Shown: positions 1-10,888, counted from the first letter of the stretch. The stretch is DNA of 64,000 nucleotides from Alteromonas sp. KUL42 (GCF_006538325.1 NZ_BJKK01000003.1:409364-473363); one strand, 5' to 3'. Notes: generated by a model from the sequence alone, not told the origin. Numbers and translations: made by a program.

Positions 1-714
1 AGAGGTGCTTTAAACGAGATTAATCGCAAAATAGATAACCTCTACCAACAAGCACAAATGCAACTTCGCAACGACAATCAGTGGGAATTAGTTGCCAAAT
101 TAAACGAGCCTTTATATCAGCGGCTCCCAGAAGCTAGAACGTTCGCGCTAAATTTAGCCGAAGCTTATGCGTATCAGGAAAAATTGACCCTGATGGAAGA
201 TACTCTTGCATCGCTGCCGTTTGAAGATAGTGCCGCACAAGCGCTGCGTGATTTAGCCTACTCCAACAGTAAAGCGCCAAGCGAGACTAACGTTGATGAG
301 GCTCAAATAGACAACACCAATGTACAAGAAACCCGTGTCGCGTTGGCAAAACACGGAGACCAATACCGCGTAAGTGCTCAAGCGCTTAATCAGAAGATCA
401 CCATGATTTTAGACACCGGTGCTAGCACAACGGCTATTTCATCAGCGTTGTACATGCGACTTAAGAAAGCGCAGCGATTAAAGTTCACCGGTAATTTTAC
501 TGTGAATACTGCATCGGGAAGTATTGAAGCACCGTTAATACAAATCCCTGCATTCTATTTTGCCGGTTATACCTTTACCGACTTGTCAGCTATTGTTTTA
601 CCTGAAGGGGCGCTGCCATATACCGATGGGTTGTTAGGGATGAATGTACTTGAGCCTTTTGATTTTTCGATACTGCCCCAAGAAAGCATATTAGTGTTAA
701 GAGAAAGGCCCTAA
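1..714 (+). CDS. Retropepsin-like aspartic protease (5' end outside window)
   Basis: The reading frame is open from base 1, so the gene begins upstream of the window; an in-frame ATG at 58 is internal or an alternative start. The C-terminal half is a retroviral-type (clan AA) aspartic protease domain: the catalytic motif LDTGAST is followed by AIS, and near the end GLLGMNVLEPF matches the conserved ILG-type segment of single-domain retropepsins. The preceding part is charged and helical, without a visible membrane segment. Such proteins normally dimerise to form the active site. The substrate is unknown. The gene ends at a hairpin terminator shared with the convergent fadH gene. Confidence 0.8.
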   Translation, partial: RGALNEINRKIDNLYQQAQMQLRNDNQWELVAKLNEPLYQRLPEARTFALNLAEAYAYQEKLTLMEDTLASLPFEDSAAQALRDLAYSNSKAPSETNVDEAQIDNTNVQETRVALAKHGDQYRVSAQALNQKITMILDTGASTTAISSALYMRLKKAQRLKFTGNFTVNTASGSIEAPLIQIPAFYFAGYTFTDLSAIVLPEGALPYTDGLLGMNVLEPFDFSILPQESILVLRERP

Positions 715-743
715 AGCCTGTTGATTTTCGCTCTAAAAATAAA

Positions 744-769
744 AAAGGAGCGATAATCGCTCCTTTTAT
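744..769. terminator. Bidirectional intrinsic terminator
   Basis: The inverted repeat AAAGGAGCGAT/ATCGCTCCTTT is flanked by an A-run on the left and a T-run on the right. It lies between the end of the protease gene and the end of convergent fadH and can serve both. Confidence 0.8.
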
Positions 770-813
770 AGTTTATGTTTCAGCGTATAGACGCATTAAC
801 CACTAACGCTATT

Positions 814-2871
<2,058 letters not shown>

Positions 2872-2942
2872 TTAGTCCTGAAATAAAATGGTTAAAGCAA
2901 TAGGGCCTGTTTACCTATTAAAATGCTATGACTTCAGTTTTT

Positions 2943-3782
2943 TTAACGGCGCCGTGTAGCGGCGGAAAATCGGGTAATGTTTTGTTTTTGTGATTCCATG
3001 GCTTTAAATACGTCTTCCATTTGGAACATACCGGCTTGCCACGTTGCCATATAGGTCAAACTTTCTGCTACTGTGTGCTCCACCGCATAGTTAATCATAG
3101 TCTTTGTACCTGATACCGCGAGTGGCGAGTTTGCAGCGATTTGCTGAGCAAGACGCATTACTGCATCCATCATGGCGCAGTGATCATCAAAAACCTGATT
3201 TACAAAGCCCAACTGGCGCGCTTCTTCAGCGTCAAAGTTACGCCCTGTATAAGCCAATTCTTTAACCACACCAATAGGAATGAGCTTCGGCAAACGCTGG
3301 AGCGTGCCCACATCGGCGGTCATGCCTAGTTGAGTTTCTTTAATGGTGAAAAAAGCGTCTTTGGTGCAATAGCGCATGTCACACGCACTTAATAAATCAA
3401 CCGCACCACCGATTGCTCCACCTTGAACAGCACCAATAACCGGCATACGTGCCTGCTCAATCGCGGTAAAACTATCTTGCAGCAGCATAACCATACGACG
3501 CATGCGTTCAGCTCGACGTGATGGATCGCCTTTAAAGTCTTCCTTCATATTTAAAAAGACCGATAAATCCATGCCAGCTGAAAAATGCTTACCGGTGGAT
3601 GAAATAACAACAACACGCGCTTCACCAGCATCATCGATGGCTCTTATTGCTGCGGGAAGTTCCGCCCAAAAATCAGGGTTCATGCTGTTCATTGCATCGG
3701 GGCGATTAAGTACGATGTGGGCTATATGCCCTTCTTGAGTTACTTCTAATGTAGAGTACTGCATGGTTTGCGCTGTCTCCAT
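2943..3782 (-). CDS. Crotonase-family protein, likely delta(3,5)-delta(2,4)-dienoyl-CoA isomerase
   Basis: This 279-residue crotonase-fold enzyme has the oxyanion-hole segment GAVQGGAIGGAVDL. Instead of the two hydratase glutamates, it has ACDMRYC (Asp135), KETQLG (Glu149) and TADVGTLQRLPK (Asp157). This is the Asp/Glu/Asp pattern of ECH1-type dienoyl-CoA isomerases, which convert 3,5-dienoyl-CoA to 2,4-dienoyl-CoA, the substrate of FadH encoded just downstream. A plain enoyl-CoA hydratase is the alternative, but the ADVGTLQRLPK motif favours the isomerase. The start at 3782 has an AGGA ribosome site 8 bp upstream; a second ATG lies six codons in. It is divergent from a TetR gene, with paired operator-like repeats between them. 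Confidence 0.85.
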   Translation of the reverse strand: METAQTMQYSTLEVTQEGHIAHIVLNRPDAMNSMNPDFWAELPAAIRAIDDAGEARVVVISSTGKHFSAGMDLSVFLNMKEDFKGDPSRRAERMRRMVMLLQDSFTAIEQARMPVIGAVQGGAIGGAVDLLSACDMRYCTKDAFFTIKETQLGMTADVGTLQRLPKLIPIGVVKELAYTGRNFDAEEARQLGFVNQVFDDHCAMMDAVMRLAQQIAANSPLAVSGTKTMINYAVEHTVAESLTYMATWQAGMFQMEDVFKAMESQKQNITRFSAATRRR

Positions 3783-3813
3783 GATGTTTTCCTATTAACA
3801 TTTTTGCAAACTA

Positions 3814-3858
3814 GACACCGTCAAGATAAAAGGCTATGTTGACACTGTCAAGATAAAA
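3814..3858. promoter_or_regulatory. Paired operator-like repeats between isomerase and TetR genes
   Basis: Two 18-bp direct repeats, GACACYGTCAAGATAAAA, lie at 3814-3831 and 3841-3858, differing at one base and spaced 27 bp start to start. The second is also the centre of a perfect palindrome, TTGACA-C-TGTCAA (3839-3851). Position in the divergent intergenic region suggests binding sites for the adjacent TetR regulator. The assignment is inference. Confidence 0.6.
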
Positions 3859-3931
3859 AGTAATCTATCGAAAACGAAAGCGTGCTCCGAGCAAACGCTA
3901 TTGATGTGTTTTCTACGATGTATTTTAGAGA

Positions 3932-4555
3932 ATGAGTACCACAAGTATGACCAATGCAGTGCAAAGCTATCACCATGGTGATCTGAGAAGCGCACTTTTA
4001 GACGCCGCAGCTAAACGATTAGCAGAACATGGTGTAGACAGTTTATCACTGAGAAAGTTAGCTGAAGATGCTGGCGTATCACGTACTGCACCCTATCACC
4101 ACTTCAAAGACAAAAGTGCATTATTAAGTGCCATTGCAGCAAAAGGGTTTAGTGATTGGCATTCCACCGCTAAACGTATTTTCGACCAAGACCATATCAG
4201 CGCCGAGAACCGTTTTCGCGAATTCGTGCATGAGTACATAGGATACGCGGCAACTAATCCAGAGATGTATGAACTCATGTTTGGACGTACGCTTTGGCAA
4301 AACAATGCAGCGACGGATGATTTGAAAGATGTGGCATTTCCCTGTTTTCAGTTTCAGGTCACTATGACGCGATACTGGCAATCAAAAGGCCTACTGCCCG
4401 ACAATCAAGATGCACTGCGCTTGGCGCAAGTTACATGGGGGACATTACACGGTATTGCTCGATTACTGATTGATGGGATTTACGCCGACAGCAGTCACAT
4501 CGATGAAATGTGTGACTGCGCCGCCGATTTATTTATGCGAACAGCAAAGGCTTAA
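3932..4555 (+). CDS. TetR/AcrR-family transcriptional regulator
   Basis: The 207-residue protein has an N-terminal TetR helix-turn-helix (about 15-65) containing LRKLAEDAGVSRTAPYHHF and KSALLSAIA. The C-terminal part, with NPEMYELMFGRTLW and a W-x-x-x-HG-like segment (TWGTLHGIARLLIDG), resembles the WHG-type ligand domain found in regulators of fatty-acid and aromatic catabolism. It is divergent from the dienoyl-CoA isomerase-fadH pair and convergent with the GMC oxidoreductase gene, overlapping it by 4 bp. Repression of the isomerase-fadH unit in response to an acyl-CoA is likely but inferred. A second possible start lies five codons downstream. Confidence 0.9.
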   Translation: MSTTSMTNAVQSYHHGDLRSALLDAAAKRLAEHGVDSLSLRKLAEDAGVSRTAPYHHFKDKSALLSAIAAKGFSDWHSTAKRIFDQDHISAENRFREFVHEYIGYAATNPEMYELMFGRTLWQNNAATDDLKDVAFPCFQFQVTMTRYWQSKGLLPDNQDALRLAQVTWGTLHGIARLLIDGIYADSSHIDEMCDCAADLFMRTAKA

Positions 4556-6198
4556 CTTGCCGACGCGATGGAAACAGGTTGCCCTTCGTGTGCCGCTTTT
4601 ATGAATTCTGCTGCACGCTCTGCAATCATTATGGTAGGCGCGTTTGTATTACCGCCAATTAAGCTTGGCATTACTGACGCATCAACTACCCTCAAGCCTT
4701 TTATACCACGAACATTCAACTGATTGTCTACCACTGCCATTGGATCATCGTCACTGCCCATTTTACAGGTGCCAATAGGGTGATAAATGGTTTCAGCCCT
4801 TTCTCGCAAGAAGTCTAAGATATCTTCATCAGTTTCGGCTTCATCACCTGGGTAAAGCTCTTTCCCATTAAATTTCTCAAAATCAGGCGCGGCTAATATC
4901 TTACGAGCAATGCGCACCCCTTCAATCATCACTTTTTGATCTTCAGGAGCTGACAAATAGTTGGGTTCTATAAGCGCTTGGTCACCAGGGTGATTACTTT
5001 GCAAAGTAATACTGCCGCGACTTTTCGGATACAAACAGCAAACATGCAAGCCGTAGCCATATCCAAATGCCAACTGTCTTCCATGATCGTTCAAAATAGC
5101 AGGTAAGAAGTGGAACTGTATATCAGGACCTTGTTTAGCAAGACTTGAACTCACAAACCCACCCGCTTCAGCGATGTTGGAAGAGAAGATACCGTCGCGC
5201 TTAAATGCATAATCCGCAGTTGCTTTAACATAGGAAGGCAGTGCACCTAGGGCCACGGCATAACCTTCTCGTGCTTTACAGGTATACTGAACAATAGCGT
5301 CGAGATGGTCTTGCAAGTTCTGCCCTACGCCGGGTAAATCTTGTTGAACAAAAATCCCCTTTTCTTCAAGTTCGGCACGTGGGCCAATACCCGACAACAT
5401 GAGTAATTGTGGTGAGTTAATTGCGCCGCCGCACAAAATGACTTCGCTTTTCGCAAAATAACGATTCACCGCGCCTTTCTCTCGCACTTGTACGCCTACC
5501 GCGCGACCCTCTTTAAGTATGACCTTTTCAGCAGCTACTTTTGTTAAGACCGTTAAGTTGTTGCGATGTTTAGCTTGAGTTAAATACCCTTTTGCTGTTG
5601 AACAACGCTGACCATTCACTTGCGTTACATGGTAATAACCCAAGCCCTCTCTATCGTCTCGGTTGAAGTCGTCAAGCTGTCGATACCCTGCGTACGATGC
5701 CGCATTTACAAAGGCATCTGACAACACACTGGTATGGCGCAGTTTGCTGACGTTTAGTGGACCGCCAGTGCCGTGGTATTCATCTGCACCACCTTCAAAA
5801 TTCTCAGACCGTTTGAAGTAAGGCAATACATCTTCAAAAGACCATCCTGTCGCCCCTTCTTCATTTGCCCAGCGATCATAATCTTCTTGCTGACCTCGAA
5901 TGTAACACATGGCGTTAACTGAGCTGCTTCCACCAAGGGTTTTACCACGTGGCCAAAACAATTCGCGGTCGTACATTTCTTTCTGTGGTGCAGTGTGATA
6001 ACCCCAGCCGATACCTTCGAAACGGCTTAACAGCGACAACCCAAAGGGAATATGAATAAGTGGGTTGGTATCTTTTGAACCGGCTTCAAGTAACAAAATA
6101 TCAAGCGCAGGGTTTTCTGATAAACGCGTGGCAAGTACTGCGCCGGCAGAGCCGCCACCTACGATAATGTAATCGTATTTACTTAGTACTTCACTCAT
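4552..6198 (-). CDS. GMC-family FAD oxidoreductase (alcohol/choline dehydrogenase-like)
   Basis: The 548-residue flavoenzyme oxidises a primary alcohol; long-chain or terpene alcohols are likely in this context. The N-terminal FAD motif is YIIVGGGSAGAVLATRLSE, followed by the GMC signature around WPRGKTLGGSSSVNAM (about 80-95) and the second signature SGAI-like GGAINSPQLLMLSGIGP (about 255-272). The C-terminal catalytic pair is His in YHPIGTCKMG and Asn in GGNTNAPTIMIAERAA. It most resembles AlkJ- and BetA-type dehydrogenases. No betaine genes lie nearby, so choline is unlikely. A FadR-like core operator sits 67 bp upstream of the start, suggesting control with fatty-acid oxidation. Its 3' end overlaps the convergent TetR gene by 4 bp. 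Confidence 0.9.
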   Translation of the reverse strand: MSEVLSKYDYIIVGGGSAGAVLATRLSENPALDILLLEAGSKDTNPLIHIPFGLSLLSRFEGIGWGYHTAPQKEMYDRELFWPRGKTLGGSSSVNAMCYIRGQQEDYDRWANEEGATGWSFEDVLPYFKRSENFEGGADEYHGTGGPLNVSKLRHTSVLSDAFVNAASYAGYRQLDDFNRDDREGLGYYHVTQVNGQRCSTAKGYLTQAKHRNNLTVLTKVAAEKVILKEGRAVGVQVREKGAVNRYFAKSEVILCGGAINSPQLLMLSGIGPRAELEEKGIFVQQDLPGVGQNLQDHLDAIVQYTCKAREGYAVALGALPSYVKATADYAFKRDGIFSSNIAEAGGFVSSSLAKQGPDIQFHFLPAILNDHGRQLAFGYGYGLHVCCLYPKSRGSITLQSNHPGDQALIEPNYLSAPEDQKVMIEGVRIARKILAAPDFEKFNGKELYPGDEAETDEDILDFLRERAETIYHPIGTCKMGSDDDPMAVVDNQLNVRGIKGLRVVDASVMPSLIGGNTNAPTIMIAERAAEFIKAAHEGQPVSIASAS

Positions 6199-6261
6199 TT
6201 TGCTGGCTCCTTAGCACAGTTGAAAATGGATAACACATTAGGTCGTAATGTTAACAAAACG

Positions 6262-6278
6262 TTGTGGTAGGACCAGAT
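6262..6278. promoter_or_regulatory. Candidate FadR operator upstream of GMC oxidoreductase
   Basis: The sequence TGGTAGGACCA (6265-6275) fits the core TGGTNNGACCA of the enterobacterial FadR operator. The outer bases of the 17-mer match less well. It is 67 bp upstream of the GMC start, and FadR is encoded at 18105-18815. Confidence 0.5.
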
Positions 6279-6398
6279 TACCAAATAAATAAACCCAGAG
6301 AAAAGATTTATATTGTAAGTTTTAAAAAACTCAATAGTCTTAGTAACCTAATCATTGTGCTTAATGTGTAAACTGATCGTCGAATTATGATAGAGAAA

Positions 6399-6440
6399 TC
6401 AAGCTACAGGACTCGAGGTACAGAACTCAAGCTACAGGAA
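6399..6440. repeat. 14-bp tandem repeat, three units
   Basis: Three head-to-tail 14-bp units are visible: TCAAGCTACAGGAC, TCGAGGTACAGAAC and TCAAGCTACAGGAA. The outer two differ only at the last base; the middle one differs from the first at three positions. The repeat lies 62 bp before the start of the downstream gene. Confidence 0.8.
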
Positions 6441-6501
6441 TTAATGTTCAGTTCCCGCTTTTGCTTAACTCTGCTTTATTTACACTTAACAATTGCCTTG
6501 T

Positions 6502-7227
6502 ATGACTACTAGCTCGTTAACCCTAAACAACCGCATTAAACTATTCATCGCGCAATGGATGGTCAAGCTCGGCCGGTTAACTCATGACGACTTCACCAAA
6601 GCAGAATTACAAGCACTACTGAGTGATGTGTTTCCTTATGTGTTTTCTCTAGATATACCCATTGGTACGGGCACGGTTAATGTGCTGGAAGGCAATATTA
6701 CGTTCGATAATGAGAATAATCGCATAGGTATTCAATGTTTAGCGTCATTGAAAGTAGAAATAGCAAAAACCACCGTCTATCGCGCTCACGTAGTTATTGC
6801 GTTAAGTGCACAGCCTCATTACGACGTATCTGCCAAAACGTTATACCTAACCAAACTTTCAACCGATGCAATCACACTGGTTAACGATGACTATGCCCTA
6901 TTAAGAGATACGCAGTTTTTACTGACAAAATTATTCCCAAAACACGTAAATACGCTGTTTGGTGCGCCGCTAAAGTCGGCGTTATCATTATTTACCGCGG
7001 GCACATCAGATGTTGCTTCAAACTATTTGCAAGTTTATCTGTCGGGTTCAAAACAAGCGGTGCTCGACTACCACAAGCCCAAAATCGACCTCGCCATTAA
7101 AACACACCTCACACAACAAGACTTGAGCCACACCATGCGTCACGAGCATTGGCGAGAACTTCTCTTTTCGCGATTGGGAAAAAGCGTAAGAGTGGAAGAC
7201 AATGTGTTGCGCTTTTACTTAGTATAA
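6502..7227 (+). CDS. Uncharacterised protein, possibly DUF1439-like
   Basis: The product is about 241 residues. ATG at 6502 is preferred; an in-frame TTG three codons earlier is possible. No signal peptide or membrane helix is obvious. Alternating hydrophobic strands (FSLDIPIGTGTVNVLEGNITFDNENNRIGIQC; VEIAKTTVYRAHVVIALSAQP), then a helical segment and a terminal FYLV, recall the lipid-binding YceB/DUF1439 fold, in which a beta layer cups a helix, but without the lipobox of YceB. That assignment is tentative. Its neighbours handle fatty alcohols and wax esters, but there is no direct evidence of function. Confidence 0.7.
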   Translation: MTTSSLTLNNRIKLFIAQWMVKLGRLTHDDFTKAELQALLSDVFPYVFSLDIPIGTGTVNVLEGNITFDNENNRIGIQCLASLKVEIAKTTVYRAHVVIALSAQPHYDVSAKTLYLTKLSTDAITLVNDDYALLRDTQFLLTKLFPKHVNTLFGAPLKSALSLFTAGTSDVASNYLQVYLSGSKQAVLDYHKPKIDLAIKTHLTQQDLSHTMRHEHWRELLFSRLGKSVRVEDNVLRFYLV

Positions 7228-7306
7228 CGCCGTAAATTATCGAGCTCGCTTCCACCCTACTGTCGCTCTGCGTCATTTAGCACTTTTTAGCCTTTATTAA
7301 CGTGTT

Positions 7307-8746
7307 TTAATGATCGCTCACAATGGACACAGGAACGACATCCACTTGCTCTCCAATGTCTTCAATGTTTAAGCGCGGATCATCCACACTGGCTTCCAAC
7401 ATATCAAACGCCTCGCTGACATACCGCGCCAATGGTTGTAGAGACTCTATATTTTTGTTGCAGCACACCAGCCCAACATTTGCTACACCAGCGTAGGTCA
7501 TCAGTGTAATATTCACGCCCCCACCCGGAGTCATGGTTGATATGGGATAGCACCCAATAAGTTCGGCGTCTTTTAAATAACGACGGTCTTTCGGGCCAGG
7601 TACATTTGAGATAAGAATGTTAGCGATGGGCTTAACCACACTAGATAGTTTCAACCATTCAAACACTAATGCCAACGACTGAATGGCAATGGTATATCCG
7701 CTAAACGCGGCTGGACGTGCATGCTGTGCAGCATGCTTTACAATACGGTGATTCACTACTATTTGACGCAATCGTAGGTAAGGGTCGGTCTCGCCATGAG
7801 CAAGTTGCACCGGCACAATTGCAATTTTATTACCCGTGGTTTTCTCACCAGGCTTACGCAAGTTTATCGGCATGTTAGTGAACAAGGCTTTCTTGAACAC
7901 CTGACCATGGTCTTGCAAAAGCTTGTGAACACCAATATCGAACGCACATAACAACACTTCATTTGCCGTAGAGCGAGTGCGCCTTGCCAGCGCCTTCACC
8001 CGAGTAAAATCCAAGTCCATCGTAGCGACCGCTCTTCCCGCTTTAACTTGCCCAGTAAGTACGGTTTTCGTTCCAGTAAAAGGCACCGGCATATAATGAG
8101 AATTGATGCGTATTATTTTCATGAAAATACGCAGAAAAATGACAAACAAATCGAATACGGTTTTTAAGCCATAGCCCACGTTTTCCAAACGCTTGTAAAA
8201 ACTCACTGGATCACGTCTTCTGTGACGCAAACGCTTAACGGCCCAAACTGGGGTGAAATGTGTATCATGTGAGTGAGAAACATACCCCGATTGAAACCAA
8301 CGCACTAACGTTGCACCATCGCCGTACATGTGATGCACTCTGGCATATATGGCAAATGTGTCGCTATTTTCATCGAATATAAAGTGATACTGCCAAAGGG
8401 GTTTATCTGGGTCGAGTCTTGATGCATGTAACCTTGCAACAAATCCATCCAAAGCCTCTCGATTGGTCACATCAGCCACGCGATGAATTTGAACATGATA
8501 GTCCATGTTGAGCTTTTTCACCGGTGAGAAGCCTACGGGGTAGCCTAAAACGGTTTTAACCGCGCAATTAAACGGGGACGTTGCGCGCGCGAAGCTTCGT
8601 ATCTCTTGAAAAAGATTCGGCACATATTCCGTACTCTTTGCACCTTTAGGCATGGCAAGTATTTGTAAACATGCTACATGTTTGGGGTTTTCGTCAGATT
8701 CGGTTATCCAAAAAGACTTATCTAAGAAACTTAGCGTTTTTGCCAT
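7307..8746 (-). CDS. Wax ester synthase/diacylglycerol acyltransferase (WS/DGAT family)
   Basis: This membrane-associated enzyme transfers an acyl group from acyl-CoA to a fatty alcohol or diacylglycerol, making storage wax esters or triacylglycerol. Starting at MAKTLSFLDKSFW (ATG at 8746, with AAGGAA just upstream), the protein is 479 residues, normal for the family; a longer frame to 8848 would overlap the upstream gene. The catalytic motif HHMYGDG (HHxxxDG) is at residues 138-144. Later conserved blocks include NMPINLRKPGE and ILISNVPGPKDRRY. It lies 10 bp downstream of a TetR gene, which follows a DUF445 gene; all three are on the same strand. The FAD-linked alcohol enzyme at 4552-6198 acts on a possible co-substrate class. 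Confidence 0.92.
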   Translation of the reverse strand: MAKTLSFLDKSFWITESDENPKHVACLQILAMPKGAKSTEYVPNLFQEIRSFARATSPFNCAVKTVLGYPVGFSPVKKLNMDYHVQIHRVADVTNREALDGFVARLHASRLDPDKPLWQYHFIFDENSDTFAIYARVHHMYGDGATLVRWFQSGYVSHSHDTHFTPVWAVKRLRHRRRDPVSFYKRLENVGYGLKTVFDLFVIFLRIFMKIIRINSHYMPVPFTGTKTVLTGQVKAGRAVATMDLDFTRVKALARRTRSTANEVLLCAFDIGVHKLLQDHGQVFKKALFTNMPINLRKPGEKTTGNKIAIVPVQLAHGETDPYLRLRQIVVNHRIVKHAAQHARPAAFSGYTIAIQSLALVFEWLKLSSVVKPIANILISNVPGPKDRRYLKDAELIGCYPISTMTPGGGVNITLMTYAGVANVGLVCCNKNIESLQPLARYVSEAFDMLEASVDDPRLNIEDIGEQVDVVPVSIVSDH

Positions 8747-8756
8747 TATTATTCCT

Positions 8757-9422
8757 TTAAGCAAAGTCGAGTGGTGACTGGGTTGTAAAACCTTTCGCAA
8801 ACTCTCGTGCGTTAAGCAATTGCGATATGAGCTTACGTTCTTCTTCATTCAACGCTAAACGCGGCAAAATAGTGACCATCATTAATGACAACGCATGGTA
8901 TCGTTGCTGTTCGTCATTTAAGTGACTGTTCAATTCATCGAATTGGCAAGACTGGGTAATAATTAATGAAATAATATCTACCAGTAGAGCGCGATCAGCC
9001 TGATTAGCCACAAGCACCTCACGCTTTGCCAGAGAGTCAAAAAGGTAGCTCACTTGCTGCTGCAAACTTGAAAGAATATTTTTTCGAGGACGAGAAATAG
9101 CGGGATACTTTTCGGCGAGATCGGCAGGACTGCGATAAAAGAATTGAAATAAATGAATACTGTCTATCAATAAATACAGATAGTAAATAATGTCCTCTGG
9201 GTGCAACGAATCTAATTTGTCCCGACGCAGTACTTTTTGCATTTGTTGCTCATGCATTTTCATTAATGCAACCACTAGGCTCTCCTTGCCTTTAAAATGG
9301 TAATACAAGTTACCAGGGCTAATATCCAATTCAATGGCAATATCTACACTGGTTACCGAATTCTCTCCGTGTTCATTGAACAGGGTTAATGCAGTAAGTA
9401 GGATCCGCTGCGCGGTTTTCAT
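8757..9422 (-). CDS. TetR-family transcriptional regulator of the WS/DGAT gene
   Basis: The 221-residue protein has an N-terminal helix-turn-helix (about 8-55; VDIAIELDISPGNLYYHFKGKESLV) and a C-terminal domain with DIIYYLYLLIDSIHLFQFFYRSPADLAEKYP. That segment is characteristic of the PF13972-type TetR proteins found beside lipid-metabolism genes. It is 10 bp upstream of the WS/DGAT start and 27 bp downstream of the DUF445 gene, so all three may be one transcript. Regulation of neutral-lipid synthesis by an acyl ligand is inferred. I see no clear palindromic operator in the short spacer. Confidence 0.9.
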   Translation of the reverse strand: MKTAQRILLTALTLFNEHGENSVTSVDIAIELDISPGNLYYHFKGKESLVVALMKMHEQQMQKVLRRDKLDSLHPEDIIYYLYLLIDSIHLFQFFYRSPADLAEKYPAISRPRKNILSSLQQQVSYLFDSLAKREVLVANQADRALLVDIISLIITQSCQFDELNSHLNDEQQRYHALSLMMVTILPRLALNEEERKLISQLLNAREFAKGFTTQSPLDFA

Positions 9423-9449
9423 TAATCAACACACCTTTAAAATTACCCG

Positions 9450-10658
9450 TTAAACAAACACCAAATAAAGCTGAGCGAAACCTGCCATCATGCCTAATAT
9501 AGCGCCAGTTACAATAAGCTTCCATTCATCTTGCTGATACGCTGGGCGCAATACTCCTTCAAACTCTTCTGCAGAAAGTGCCTGCATACGCGTGCTCAAG
9601 TCTTCACCAATATGAAGAGCACCATTTGCATAATCATAGGCATAAAGTAAGTATTTGTCAGAGTTGTCGAATATTTGCTGAACGGCCAAGGCTTTCATCT
9701 TGTGATAATTTTGTGAGCCAACACCTAACGCAAAATACGGCTGCGCAATTGCCACATACCGTTCTATTGCGTCATTAACGTGCAGTTCAATAAGCTCAAG
9801 TAATTGTGCCGACCCTGAACCATGTAAGATGATATTGGTAATATTTTGCGGGGTAATAAGCTTTTCTTCGATTATTGAAGAATACACTTCCGACACTTCC
9901 TTTTGCCGTTTTAAAAACATGCCCTGAACCGTGATAGGGCCAAGTTTGCGGGGGCGCTTAGGTTCAAAAATAATTTTAATGGCAATCCAGTTCGTGGCAT
10001 ATCCCACCAATAAACCGCCTAATGGTAAAATCCACCATGCTTGATAGAAATACCACAATAGCATGGTAGGCAAGCCAAACAAGAAACCAAAGTAAAAGCC
10101 CGAACGCACAATAAACGGGAACTCTTTGCTGCCTGCGGTCAAAAATATCTCATTGATAAGTTCTGGTGAATTAACCAGCTGCTCTACGACCAACTCTTTA
10201 ATGTCGAGAATTTCTGACACATTGTGCTGAAAGTCATCAACCATTTTGTGAACCACATTGGGAATGTCGTTCTCGATACGTTGATAAACGAGATTTTTTC
10301 CTTGCACCGGCAATGCAGCCCATAACTGAGGCGCAGATTCAGCCATGACATCGTTCACCACTTTTCGAATAACTTGGCTTAACCTGCGTTCGATGGCTTT
10401 AGTCAATTCGTCAGGATCGAGCCGCTGGGCCAACTCTTCCACACTAAGAAGTTTGCCTAAAACAAGTTCTACTTCAATTTCAGCCATTTGGCGGCGCTTT
10501 GCCGGTATCAACCCTTGCCAACCGAAAATGGGCTTGATACCAATAAACTCAATTGGGTAAAACATCATCTTTACCGCTAAGTAGTTGGTCAACCACCCGA
10601 CAATGGCGCTTATTAGGGGAATTGACAATAGGCTTAGCGTTTCAACATTCCATTCCAT
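9450..10658 (-). CDS. DUF445-family membrane protein
   Basis: The 402 residues fit the DUF445 (YheB/YjiN-like) family. A first membrane segment (LLSIPLISAIVGWLTNYLAVKMMFYP, about 10-38) contains the family signature NYLAVKMMF. It recurs in a second copy near 240 as GYATNWIAIKIIFEPKRP after hydrophobic helices (FGLPTMLLWYFYQAWWILPLGGLLVG). A last helix lies at the C-terminus (LIVTGAILGMMAGFAQLYLVFV). Between them are long amphipathic helices. The molecular function of the family is not established. It heads an apparent operon with the TetR and WS/DGAT genes. Confidence 0.9.
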   Translation of the reverse strand: MEWNVETLSLLSIPLISAIVGWLTNYLAVKMMFYPIEFIGIKPIFGWQGLIPAKRRQMAEIEVELVLGKLLSVEELAQRLDPDELTKAIERRLSQVIRKVVNDVMAESAPQLWAALPVQGKNLVYQRIENDIPNVVHKMVDDFQHNVSEILDIKELVVEQLVNSPELINEIFLTAGSKEFPFIVRSGFYFGFLFGLPTMLLWYFYQAWWILPLGGLLVGYATNWIAIKIIFEPKRPRKLGPITVQGMFLKRQKEVSEVYSSIIEEKLITPQNITNIILHGSGSAQLLELIELHVNDAIERYVAIAQPYFALGVGSQNYHKMKALAVQQIFDNSDKYLLYAYDYANGALHIGEDLSTRMQALSAEEFEGVLRPAYQQDEWKLIVTGAILGMMAGFAQLYLVFV

Positions 10659-10864
10659 ACAACGAGTAAGTGGTCCGATTTTATTATTCTCTTGCTCAGG
10701 CTACTGAGTGCGTAGGAATTGGTCAACGTAAAAAGTGAATTTAGTGCGAATTGTTAATTGAAAATAACTACATCAGGCACTAAAACACAAATAATAGGTC
10801 AAACCAATGTGTAGTGAAACACATTAGGTAGTGCATTCTAAATTTTCACATTACACTCGCACTA

Positions 10865-10888
10865 GACACGCAAAGTTTTAAGCGTGTC
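10865..10888. promoter_or_regulatory. Inverted repeat upstream of patatin gene
   Basis: The perfect inverted repeat GACACGC-N10-GCGTGTC lies 39 bp before the patatin start. It could be an operator or a 5'-UTR hairpin. No regulator can be assigned. Confidence 0.4.

Larger units (their letters stand above)
6199..6501. other. Intergenic region upstream of GMC oxidoreductase
   Basis: This is a divergent spacer between the GMC oxidoreductase and the gene at 6502. It holds the FadR-like core site (6265-6275) and a 14-bp tandem repeat (6399-6440). I see no further gene. Confidence 0.6.

Noticed and set aside
10668..10684. FadR-like half site just upstream of the DUF445 gene
   Set aside because: AAGTGGTCCGAT matches only the left half; the right half is unrelated, so chance occurrence is likely.
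10793..10809. Second FadR-like sequence before the patatin gene
   Set aside because: AGGTCAAACCA has only partial agreement (about 10 of 16 defined positions).
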